A stretch of DNA of 64,000 nucleotides from Dactylonectria macrodidyma. Lineage: Eukaryota; Ascomycota; Sordariomycetes; Hypocreales; Nectriaceae. Positions within the stretch are counted from its first letter, which is position 1; each line of letters starts with the position of its first letter. The DNA is taken from contig JAGMUV010000021.1 in assembly GCA_020744425.1 (NCBI GenBank), positions 558,001-622,000 on the forward strand, given 5' to 3'. The notes beneath the pieces were generated by a model, which was not told where the DNA came from, ran no database searches, and saw nothing but the letters and a program-made list of their open reading frames with translations. Shown here in pieces: positions 36,101-45,000 of the stretch. The translations under genes were made by a program, and so were the position numbers.

Positions 36101-37516
36101 GTCTCGGACGATCGGACGGTACGGATCTGGCACACCAGTACGGGCGACCGCATCCAGGAACTCAAGGGCCATAGCCGCCTAATCAGGTCGATAGCCTTCT
36201 CACATGACTCAACGCTCGTAGCATCGGCGTCGGATGATCGGACGGTGCGGATCTGGCGCGTTGATGCCGGTGACTGCGTCCAGGAACTCAAGGGCCACAA
36301 CCGCTCGGTCAGGTCGATAGCTTTCTCACACGACTCGACGCTCGTGGCATCGGGGTCAGACGATCGGACGGTGCGGATCTGGCGCGTCGACGCCGGTGAC
36401 TGCGTCCAGGAACTCAAGGGCCACAGCCGCTCGGTCAGGTCGATAGCCTCCTCACACGACTCAGCGCTTGTGGCATCGGCCTCAGACGATCGGACAGTAC
36501 GGATCTGGCGCGCCGACACGGGTGGCTGCGTCCAGGAACTAAAGGGCCATAGCCGCTCGGCTAAGTCGATAGCTTTCTCACACGACTCGGCGCTCGTGGC
36601 GTCGGCCTCGCGGGACAAGACGGTACGGATCTGGCGCACCGATACGGGTGACTGCGTGCAGGAACTCAAGGGCCATAGCGACTGGGTTAAGTCGGTGGCC
36701 TTCTCACATGACTCGGCGCTCGTGGCGTCGGCCTCGCGGGACAAGACGGTACGGATCTGGCGCGCCGATACGGGTGACTGCGTCCAGGAACTCAAGGGTC
36801 ATAACGACTGGGTTAGGTCGATAGCTTTCTCACACGACTCAGCGCTCGTAGCATCGGGGTCAGACGATCGGACGGTGCGGCTCTGGCGTGTCGACTCGGG
36901 CGACTACGTCCAGGAACTTAAGGGCCATAGCCGCTCGGTCAGGTCGATAGCCTTTTCACACGACTTAACGCTCGTGGTATCGGCATCGGACGATCGGACG
37001 GTACGGATCTGGCGCGCCGGCACGGGTGACTGTGTCCAGGAGCTAAAGGGCCATGGCGACTGGGTCAGGTCGATAGCCTTCTCACACGACTCGACACTCG
37101 TGGCATCAGCATCAGACGATCGGACAGTACGGATCTGGCGCGTCGACGCCGGTGACTGCGTCCAGACAGTTCACATTGGGTTTGTATCTCACCTATCGTT
37201 TGAGCCAGGTAACACACGCCTCCTTACCGACCTTGGTCCCATTACCGTGCCTAAGCCACTAGTCGCAGAGGAATCTGTGGCATCTACTCCTCTAGTTATA
37301 CCTAGCCATATTCGCGACTGCCGTTTCGGCTTCGGTATTACCGGAGACGGGTGCTGGGTTTCCTGGCATGGAAATAACTTGCTCTGGTTGCCGGTAGATT
37401 TCCGACCAACCTGCTCGAGAGTGTTAGGATCTACCATCATAATCGGCTGTAAATCGGGAAGGGTTATTATAGTGAGGTTTTCAATCCAGGAGCTGCCAGA
37501 TCTCCAGCCTAATTAA
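33141..37516 (+). CDS. Helo-like - NACHT - WD40 NLR, 13 near-identical WD repeats
   Basis: Seen: exons 33141-33565, 33624-35268 and 35318-37516 (introns GTACGT..CTAG and GTAAGC..GCTAACGTGACTCAG, phases fit), about 1422 residues, no internal stop. The N-terminal Helo-like STAND domain (MALEGLNVVASLIAVVHSSA, coiled helices to about residue 140) is followed by EEHNPICLHDTRVDLLRQIS, Walker A GMAGTGKST (about 219-227), Walker B VVVDALDEC (about 325), SRPDLPIRLGF, winged helix LLHLSFRDFLLD, and 13 WD40 units of 42 residues (126-bp period) from about 762 to 1308: CVQELKGHxxxVRSIAFSHD then LVASASDDRTVRIWR. Unit 3 lacks three residues. Variation clusters after GHS/GHN and around SASDDR and WRVDAGD. 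Known: similar arrays in HET-E/HET-D recognise non-self partners through such positions. Inferred: an intact, fast-evolving recognition NLR; Helo-like domain predicted as the membrane-acting effector. Confidence 0.93.
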
Positions 37517-37887
37517 TTTTTTCCTTGTATACTGGGCGCCATTTATCGCCGACTCCCCCAATGCGTTCCTACATCCGTGACGTACCGTTCTGGACCGCTC
37601 TCGCTCTGTTGGAATATGTGGGTCCTCTGATTCAAACCAGAGCAACGAAAACAAGCGAGGAAGCTGGAGGTTCGACCCCGGGCCGCTTCGTACAGGGTCC
37701 GAATGCTTCCCCTCGTGGTAGCCACGATCTTCATCCGATGCGCCGCCATTGTCTCGAATGAATGCCTGGTCGGAGAAGACGGGCTTCGAGTAGAAAAATC
37801 GCGGCCTCTTCGACGAGGTCAAGGTCACAGCAGATGTGGTTAAGGCCGCGGCGGGGAATGGGGGGAGTAATCGAGGCAGAGGACGGC
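37517..37887. other. 3' flank of WD40 NLR, no gene seen
   Basis: Short frames without motifs. Leads into dispersed repeat copy C. Confidence 0.45.
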
Positions 37888-38625
37888 GACTTTAGCGGAC
37901 AGGTCGATGATTGCGATGACGCTCGCGGCGAGTCCTACCGCCTCGGCCATAGTAGGCGATAACGTACTGATAGTCAGGGAAGTAGTTTTCGAGCGAGTCG
38001 AGCTTGCGCTTCCACAGCCCGAGATGTTGAGAGAGGGGATCAGGCAACAGTACTAAGGTGAGTGCCCAACGAGGCTGTGGTGTGGCTGAGTTGCGACGTA
38101 GACTTCCGCCGAGAAGGCAGAAGCTCTTTCGTGCATTTTGCAATGATTGGCCCGACACAGTACATCGCTATTTTAGGAGAGGCAACGGCTGATAGTGAAA
38201 ATGAGCACAAGAATCTGTTCAATGGAGGCGCTTGCTCTCGTCGATATCCGCGGTGTGTCACGGGCCGTATGAGATCAACTCAAGAGGTAATGCCACTGTA
38301 TTGCGAGAATACTACGATGAAGAGGAAAGAGAAAGCGGGCAGGCGCGTACACGCGTACACGCGTTGATAGTCCCTGTAGCCTGCCCCGTGCGTCCTAGTT
38401 ACGTATCGACCCCACCCTGGGTCCAGCACTCCAGACGCTCCCGTCACACGGTGAGTGGTCTCCTAGCGCTGCTGTGGGGCATAGCGCGTCGTAGACGCGT
38501 TGGGTCGCTCACTATTCCGTGGGGGCTGGAGTGTATGTCAAGACCTGTCCCGGATTAGTGGGTAAGGGGCGGGTCGCTGGGCCCTGGACTCGTCCTGGCT
38601 ACCAATCAGCCGAACCAGAGAAGGA
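37888..38625 (+). repeat. Dispersed repeat, copy C, with NLR gene-head relic
   Basis: Same orientation and order as copy A. Minus strand from 37950 again reads MAEAVGLAASVIAIIDLSAK, then loses similarity within a few codons. An extra segment of about 200 bp (about 38257-38450, containing ACACGCGTACACGCGT) is absent from copy A. It ends at the same GGACTCGTCCTGGCTAC landmark. No NACHT follows, so the gene head is dead. Confidence 0.7.
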
Positions 38626-38927
38626 TGTGTATCAGTAGAAGAAGACCAGGCTCTACAGATGGGCCTGACCTAAATATTCTCTCCGATGTCTGTGGCCCCA
38701 GCCCAGCACGCGTATGCATGAGGCACCGGGCGCTCATACTGAGGGCAACACCTATGGTACCTGTGCATGCAAGTCGCGTTACCTGCAGTCAGGGATCCGT
38801 TGATTCCTTCTATGTACTCTAAAATACTACGTCACCCCATGCACATTGGAGCGGCGATGGGGTGCATGGGGTAGCCTCAGCCGAAGGCTGTGTATCCGCG
38901 GGCCGGGAAGCTACTACTACTACTGCA

Positions 38928-41900
38928 TTATCTACGTACTGATCCATTGCCATGGCCATTATTGGTATTATGTGACATGTACGGATTCCGTGTGAGCACC
39001 TGTCGTTTCCGAAGCTCCTGATCCCTCATCTTCATCTTCATGCCATCCGGGGGAGACCCGTAGACCAGGTGATTACGATCAAATGGTGCATCTAACATCA
39101 GACCGTCGAGCGTTTTCACGCGAGAGACAGCCACGTAGCTTAAACCAGTCTGAAAGTCCCGGCAGGACAGATCTGTAACTATCATGTCTTCGGTGATGCT
39201 TTGTGACTTGTGCACAGTAATTGCGTAGCATACGATCAGGGGAAACTGGGTGCGAGCGCAGAGAGTGGCTCCGATGAGGAAGTCCCTTTCCACTGGGAGA
39301 ATCGGGACAATCTTCCTGCCATCAGCAGTGGTCAGGAATACTGGTCCGCTGTATTTGTCAAACTCTATCATGATAACACAGGGAGGGTCTTGGATGGGGT
39401 CGGCCCCAGGTGCCCAGCCGATATCGTAAACTGTGCCGCGAGCGCCGTTGCAGAGGCCAACTGGCTGCCAAAGGTTGGACGTCAGCATCAGACGGGAGCC
39501 AATGCATATAGGGATCTGCTTCGCAAGGTTGCCCGCCTTGTCATCAAGCGCAGCAGCCGCGCCGGGGCCGACGTTCTTAGCCATAACCTGGATGACTGGC
39601 CGGCAGAGGCGGTCGAGGTGATAGTGGTTATATTCGTTCACCCTATCTTTAGTGGCGTATACTCGTAAGGCGTTGACAAACCTTGCGACCTCTTGATCGT
39701 CTAGTTTTGCCTGTACGCGGCTGGAAAGGAGCTTCCAGGGCTCCACAGATAGTTGAAGCAGCCGCAATTCCCCGAGAGCTAGGCGGAATGCCTCCTGATC
39801 GTCGCCACGCTGCCGCTGGACAACTTTCAAGAAGACCGATTTATCGAATCGCCTATATGCGTTTCTGCCCTTGATCTCTACTCCCTGAACCTCTTTATCG
39901 TAATAAAGCGGCTTCTGCAGCACAGGGGGAAGCTGAAAGAAGTCACCAACTAACAGGATGTTCAGGCCGCCAAAGAACTCTTCGTTCTTATTCGGGAACG
40001 CCTCTCGGAGACGGTCATCGATCCAAGATAGCTGACGCAGTCCAAGCATGCTCTTCTCGTCAATGATCAGATACTTGATATCTTTAAGCTTCTTCTGGAG
40101 CTGAGCCTTATCAATGGCTGAGAGAGGCTTGAAGTCCTTATTAATTGGCAGGTGCAACAGGGAATGCAAGGTAGTGCCCGAAATCTGATTTCCCGCGACG
40201 CCCGTGGGCGCGGCACGCCAGACGGGTGTCCCTCTCCCGCCCGCCGCGGCTTGAAGGTGCGCGGAGAGCAGGTTAATGAGGTATGACTTGCCAGTGCCGC
40301 CTCCCCCATCTACATGGAGTAACAACTGGGAAGGAACCCCTGTCAGGAAGTGGCCCATCACCGTGTCGTACACTAGGCGCTGATCTCGATTTAGGGAATC
40401 GCGAGCTTCCAAGGGCTGATCATCCACATCAAGGTCAAGGGTGTTTTCCGCTTTGCGTTGCTTCCAGTAGTCGCTGTTGAGAATGCCATCATCGGTATAC
40501 CGCCCAACATGAGGGGTCCAATCGTAATTGATGTCAATGTCTCGGCGGCCGAGGATGTCGATGTCCTCTTCCTCCAGTGGGCGGTCAGGTAGCATGCGGG
40601 CGAGTTCATGCCAATCCTCCTCCGCGATGGGCTCCTCATGGGCCTCAAGCTCAAACTCATCGTCCTCTGCAGTTAATTCATCCGTATCTGGCTCTCCATA
40701 ATGATCGTCTGCATGGGTATCGTGGAGCTGTCTGCAGCGCATGTACCCAGTTGTAAAAGAATCGAACCGCTGGCCACCCACAACGAGCAACTCTTCTGGA
40801 AAGCGATGTGGATGAACCATCATCAATTTAACACGGCAGAAGTCGTTAAACTGGGGAGAAGCCTCCATGGACTTGTATCGAGGGAAGTAAGCTAGGACCC
40901 TTTGCTTCGCGTTAGTAGCGAGTTTCCTCCACGTCTTGAGATTGTACGATTGCAGGTACTCGAGGTAGGTTACATCCTCATGCTGGTCATTTCGCTCCAG
41001 ATATTTTCTGTAGCTGCCGATAGTCTCATTAACATCTTCGTCGACGCGATACGAACGTGCATGTTGCTCCAACGGACGGCAATCGACAGAGACGACCATC
41101 CGTGTGCCTTCCTGCAGAGGGATGTTAAGCAGAAGGTGGGAAATCTCCTGCGCCGAGTAATCCCTCTCAGCAATCAGCTTATTCATAAGGCGAGAGGAGA
41201 AGGATAATAAGGGCTGGAGGTGTGCTGTATGCGGCAAGACCTGATCTGCAAGTTTGCAATAAGGCTCAGTCTTCTTCTCAGATTTGCTACAATACTTCGC
41301 AGCATACGTAATAACCGCCTGTAAGCTGGTGCAAGGAGATATGTCGATATTGGCTAGCCAGCCTAGGATGATAGCAGGATTGAAGTGGTTCATGAGGCTG
41401 TCGTTCCGCGCCGCCTGGAAGATGTGGTACGACCTTCCTTCCTTCCTGATCACTGCGGCCAGCTCCCGCAAGGCACGAGGGAAGTCAAAACGACACTCCC
41501 TCTCTGGATTAGCCGCGTTGGCCGCCTCGATGTCTGCAGCGGCACCCTCCATATCCCTCGCGATGTCACTGGTTCTCTTCCTCACACGCAAGCAGTACGT
41601 GGTGTTGCACTTGTGGCGCTGGCAACGGTTGACAATTTGCGAGAGCCGCAGGAATGTCATCTCTATGCTCAGGGGATCTACGCTCAGCGGATTACCCTCA
41701 CCCTGAGGCATAGTCCTACTCGGCTCGGGGTTAATGGCAGTGACGTGGAATCCCCACGTGCGTGCAAAAACATCACGAGCCGCTTCGTCCTCCATGTCGG
41801 CTCCGGGGCAATTTTCCATCCAGTACAGGCCGTGGTTATGTGGACTCCCACGCCCTTGCCATTCATAACGATCCCAGTAATCCGTAATGCTGAACTTCTT

Positions 41901-43808
41901 GCTTAGCACGATATCCCGAAAGAGGCAGTATCGGCGGTAGAAGTGGAAAGCAGCAATGTGAGGGTTCTGCCGCAATAGGCGGCGCGATAGAGCCATCCTC
42001 TCCGGCTCGGTGGCGGCTAGCCAGTCGTCATACTGGGGCATGTGCTGGTAGAGACTCCGCCAGTGTAAATCTGCCGGGCTAAACGTGATGAATGCACTAG
42101 GACAACCAAGGTTATAGGCGTAGGCCTCGAGGTCATGCCTCTTTTTGTTCCAGAATGGACGCGTACCGCGAATAGACACCGCATGCCTTGTGATCGAGTT
42201 GATCAGCGCCTGCGCCTCGGGGTCCTCGCTATATTCGAGCGCCTGAATAAGTTGCTCTCGCGTCAGCGGCTGCTGTCTCCCATCATGTTGCTTCACGAAG
42301 AATCTGGATCGTGAACGTGCTTGTGACCGCATTAGCGTGTTGAAGGCGACGAAGCGGAATGTCGGGTGGCGTGCAAAACGCCCGTCGTGCCAGCGCATCG
42401 CGTGCTCGACGTAATCCTTATAATCAATGGAGCGTAATCGAGGTTCAACAAAGTCGGCTCTACCGTCAGGAAAGAGGCAGGGAAACGCTAAGGAGAGTAG
42501 GGCATGAGAGCGATTGAACTCATTAATGGGTGTGTGTCGTATATTCAGGAGCCGCAGCTCGTGTTGCGCCTGCACCTGGAAGCTTGTGGAAAGCCCTGAA
42601 TCAACTTCTGATTCTCCGGCGAGAATAGACCGCAGAGCATCGAGTTCCGTGTCCTTGGCCAATAGGTCTGGCACTGCAGCCTCGTCCTCCAGGTCAGGCT
42701 CTGCCTCCTGATCTTCCTCGGGTCCAACATCCGCAGCCTCCACCTGACTCTGCGGGATGGCATCCAGGACATTGCCATCTTGGGGCAATTGATTCAGCCT
42801 CTCTTCGTCGATGACGATGCATCGATAGCCAGGATGATGGCGGCGGAGGTAGTCTAACCATATGACAACCGGCTGGCGGCGGACACGGAACTGGCGGGTG
42901 AATTGCCGGCTAAGAATTGCGTGGGACGACGTATTGGCAGGACGTAGTAATACAATGTTCAACTCCTGCGGCAGCAGCGGGAGCTGGTTGTACACTAAGC
43001 CAACCTCGCGGAGAAAGTGAACCACGTGCCCCCGATACTTGTACTGCTGCCCTCGCACAAGCATAATATTCACGTGGACGTGAACACGAGCAATCAAAGA
43101 CTCTTCGGTAGGCGTAAGCTGGGGCAATCGGGTCGGTATAGGGCCAAAGTCGAGCTGATTATCCGCAGAGAAGAAATACGGCTCGTCGGGGCGGCGTTTT
43201 TCATCCTTTCGATAGCAACGCGCACAAATGCCATCGCAATCGATCTTCATCTGGAACCAACTCTCTTGGCATCGACTGCAAAACTGCATTTGGTCATTGT
43301 CCAGCTTTATCCAGAACTCGTGGAGGATTGCCTTGTCGCGATCGGTCAAGGCGCAAGCCTCGAGGTCTCCATTCCACACCGGGTCTTTTGCGTGAAATAC
43401 CGCCGATTCTTCAGGTAGAATCATCACTGGACTCCGATACCGTCGTGGCGGCCTCGACGGTCGAGTTTGCCTTCGAGATTGTCTCGGCCGCCCTCCTGTA
43501 CCAGGGGCAGGGCCACGGCGACCACGCCTTGGCCGTGTGGAAGGCTGCGGCAAGCGATGGCGAAGAGGGCTTCCATCCACGGAATTATTATCGCCGTTCT
43601 CGTCTTCGTCCCCTGGATCGGAATCACACTCCACTCCTAATTGTTTGAGGTACCTCCGTGGTCGAGCAGGCGAGAGGAGTAAGTTGAAATAGTCCTCGGC
43701 GTCAATATCAGATTCAGAGAACTGTCCCCTGTCATTGCCTTCCTTGGTTATCCCATCCCCGTCTTGAAACCAACTCGGTTGTAGTCGATCTTGACTTCTA
43801 TCTACGCT
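38928..43808 (-). CDS. Helitron Rep-helicase (HUH endonuclease plus PIF1-like helicase)
   Basis: Seen: an uninterrupted frame of about 1627 codons; the exon probably starts at 43808 after a CACAG acceptor, since the first in-frame ATG lies well inside. Order: acidic/Arg-rich start; helitron-type region (ARVHVHVNIMLVRGQQYKYR); Rep part FITFSPADLHWRSLY, HUH motif RGSPHNHGLYWM, AVITYAAKYCSKSEKK with candidate Tyr residues; PIF1 helicase with Walker A VDGGGGTGKSYLI, DEKSMLG, VGDFFQLPP, VHKSQS and LSYVAVSRVKTLDG. Known: Rep nicks and transfers the strand, helicase unwinds. No stop or frameshift, so the element may be active or very young, in contrast to the dead hAT next to it. Confidence 0.9.
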   Translation of the reverse strand, partial: SVDRSQDRLQPSWFQDGDGITKEGNDRGQFSESDIDAEDYFNLLLSPARPRRYLKQLGVECDSDPGDEDENGDNNSVDGSPLRHRLPQPSTRPRRGRRGPAPGTGGRPRQSRRQTRPSRPPRRYRSPVMILPEESAVFHAKDPVWNGDLEACALTDRDKAILHEFWIKLDNDQMQFCSRCQESWFQMKIDCDGICARCYRKDEKRRPDEPYFFSADNQLDFGPIPTRLPQLTPTEESLIARVHVHVNIMLVRGQQYKYRGHVVHFLREVGLVYNQLPLLPQELNIVLLRPANTSSHAILSRQFTRQFRVRRQPVVIWLDYLRRHHPGYRCIVIDEERLNQLPQDGNVLDAIPQSQVEAADVGPEEDQEAEPDLEDEAAVPDLLAKDTELDALRSILAGESEVDSGLSTSFQVQAQHELRLLNIRHTPINEFNRSHALLSLAFPCLFPDGRADFVEPRLRSIDYKDYVEHAMRWHDGRFARHPTFRFVAFNTLMRSQARSRSRFFVKQHDGRQQPLTREQLIQALEYSEDPEAQALINSITRHAVSIRGTRPFWNKKRHDLEAYAYNLGCPSAFITFSPADLHWRSLYQHMPQYDDWLAATEPERMALSRRLLRQNPHIAAFHFYRRYCLFRDIVLSKKFSITDYWDRYEWQGRGSPHNHGLYWMENCPGADMEDEAARDVFARTWGFHVTAINPEPSRTMPQGEGNPLSVDPLSIEMTFLRLSQIVNRCQRHKCNTTYCLRVRKRTSDIARDMEGAAADIEAANAANPERECRFDFPRALRELAAVIRKEGRSYHIFQAARNDSLMNHFNPAIILGWLANIDISPCTSLQAVITYAAKYCSKSEKKTEPYCKLADQVLPHTAHLQPLLSFSSRLMNKLIAERDYSAQEISHLLLNIPLQEGTRMVVSVDCRPLEQHARSYRVDEDVNETIGSYRKYLERNDQHEDVTYLEYLQSYNLKTWRKLATNAKQRVLAYFPRYKSMEASPQFNDFCRVKLMMVHPHRFPEELLVVGGQRFDSFTTGYMRCRQLHDTHADDHYGEPDTDELTAEDDEFELEAHEEPIAEEDWHELARMLPDRPLEEEDIDILGRRDIDINYDWTPHVGRYTDDGILNSDYWKQRKAENTLDLDVDDQPLEARDSLNRDQRLVYDTVMGHFLTGVPSQLLLHVDGGGGTGKSYLINLLSAHLQAAAGGRGTPVWRAAPTGVAGNQISGTTLHSLLHLPINKDFKPLSAIDKAQLQKKLKDIKYLIIDEKSMLGLRQLSWIDDRLREAFPNKNEEFFGGLNILLVGDFFQLPPVLQKPLYYDKEVQGVEIKGRNAYRRFDKSVFLKVVQRQRGDDQEAFRLALGELRLLQLSVEPWKLLSSRVQAKLDDQEVARFVNALRVYATKDRVNEYNHYHLDRLCRPVIQVMAKNVGPGAAAALDDKAGNLAKQIPICIGSRLMLTSNLWQPVGLCNGARGTVYDIGWAPGADPIQDPPCVIMIEFDKYSGPVFLTTADGRKIVPILPVERDFLIGATLCARTQFPLIVCYAITVHKSQSITEDMIVTDLSCRDFQTGLSYVAVSRVKTLDGLMLDAPFDRNHLVYGSPPDGMKMKMRDQELRKRQVLTRNPYMSHNTNNGHGNGSVRR

Positions 43809-43854
43809 CTGTGGTTAGCCTGAACAATTTACTAGGACTATAGCATAAGGATAC

Positions 43855-44699
43855 CTTCCCTAGGACCCTCAGACCCATTAAAGACGCCGAGTTGAGATAT
43901 TGTAGGAGTTAGTGACACAGTCTCCCCTGCACGGCGTCGTGAACGATGGTCGCGCTGGACAGCGGCCAGCTTGGCCCTCGCCCCGGCCTTGGAAGGATCA
44001 TCTTGCGAGTCCTTCCCGGCCCTGTGGAACCTAGCAGCCAAGTAAGAGTAATCTAAACCAGTTGTGTTGCTTCGGACAGTAGATGGGTCAGAATGTGAGG
44101 CGATTGGATGGGCCGTTGGTTGCACGGGAGGTGAGGGAGCTAGAGCACGGAAACGCTGCGTGCTTTGTTGGGTTGGTGGAATTGGAGTCCCCAGCACTAC
44201 GTGCGGCTGGCTAATTGACTCTCCGAATAAACTCCTAGCTGTATGAAGTTGCCGTAGCTTCAGTGGTGATGTAGGCTGGGTTCCGGATCTCTCATCAGGA
44301 GGCGATAGGCCAGCATCTCCGTCGGTTCTTTTCGGGGCAGATCTCTCAGTTGAGGAGGGACGGACGGCCAGGTTCCTTAACGTCAGGACCGCACCTTTGG
44401 ACCTGGCACGCTTGATCAGGTTAGGGAGGCATATAGACTATACCAATGATGTCAGTTACCTCAGAATTGCGCTGGTCCCGGCATTCCAGGCAGGTTGTAG
44501 TTTGATTGGCAGATTTCCTCCTGCTAATGAAGTCACTTGCTGGTTTTATTTGGTTGCAAGACGGGCAATGGACTCCAAAATCAGATCCAGGGCTCATATT
44601 ACCCCTAGAATCGGAATCCATCCTCAGTCGTACGGTGCATCGGGATCGATAATGGAAGAAAGGTTGCTTGGCCAAGCAAACGAACAGATCGCCAGGCAA
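43855..44699 (-). CDS. Likely 5' exons of the Helitron gene (zinc-ribbon N-terminus)
   Basis: Seen: exon A (44699-44461) with CPSCNQIKPASDF and CLECRDQR, a four-cysteine zinc ribbon typical for the start of fungal Helitron proteins; intron 44460-44412 (GTAACT..CTAACCTGATCAAG) keeps frame into exon B (44411-43855), a Pro/Ser-rich linker. A GTATCC donor at 43854 and the acceptor before 43808 would be the next intron, but their phases do not match (1 against 0), so either another site is used or a frameshift is present. It may therefore be a broken N-terminus or a separate small protein. Confidence 0.5.
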
Positions 44700-44935
44700 A
44701 TTTGGCGATGGTAAACAAAGAAGTAAACAAAGAAGCAGTGACAGATGGTGGCTGGCGGATACCCACTTTTTCTAGAGCCGCCAGCCAATCCAGCCTTCTT
44801 TAGCGACCGACAATACAAAATTTGGACCAATCAGATTCCGAGAAACTTATTTATCCCTGTCTGCACCAAACCCTCATTATTTGGGAAAACTTATGGATTA
44901 ATGTAGAGTCAGCCTTCGGCTGAATTAATCAGAGA

Positions 44936-45000
44936 AATCAAGGTGCTATATCTTTAGATTAGTGTTTCTTGCCTAGGGAATCATAATCCGGCCTCTGGGG
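44936..45000. other. Short gap between Helitron and hAT
   Basis: No coding signal. Confidence 0.4.

Larger units (their letters stand above)
38831..44935 (-). mobile_element. Helitron-class rolling-circle transposon
   Basis: Seen: a long Rep/helicase gene bounded by small palindromes. On the 3' side (plus 38834-38872) an 11-bp perfect stem ACCCCATGCAC/GTGCATGGGGT with a 17-nt loop and, next to it, CAGCCGAAGGCTG (38878-38890). On the 5' side (44896-44930) GATTAAT..CAGCCTTCGGCTG..ATTAATC. The two CAGCC/GGCTG hairpins are inverted relative to each other, as in Helentron-like elements. Exact ends were not fixed: no clear TC/CTRR pair or host A-T/T-T site was identified. Confidence 0.6.

Noticed and set aside
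35743..36795. 350-codon antisense frame across the WD40 array
   Set aside because: It is the mirror of the 126-bp coding repeats; long antisense frames are expected there and it has no start context or independent motif.
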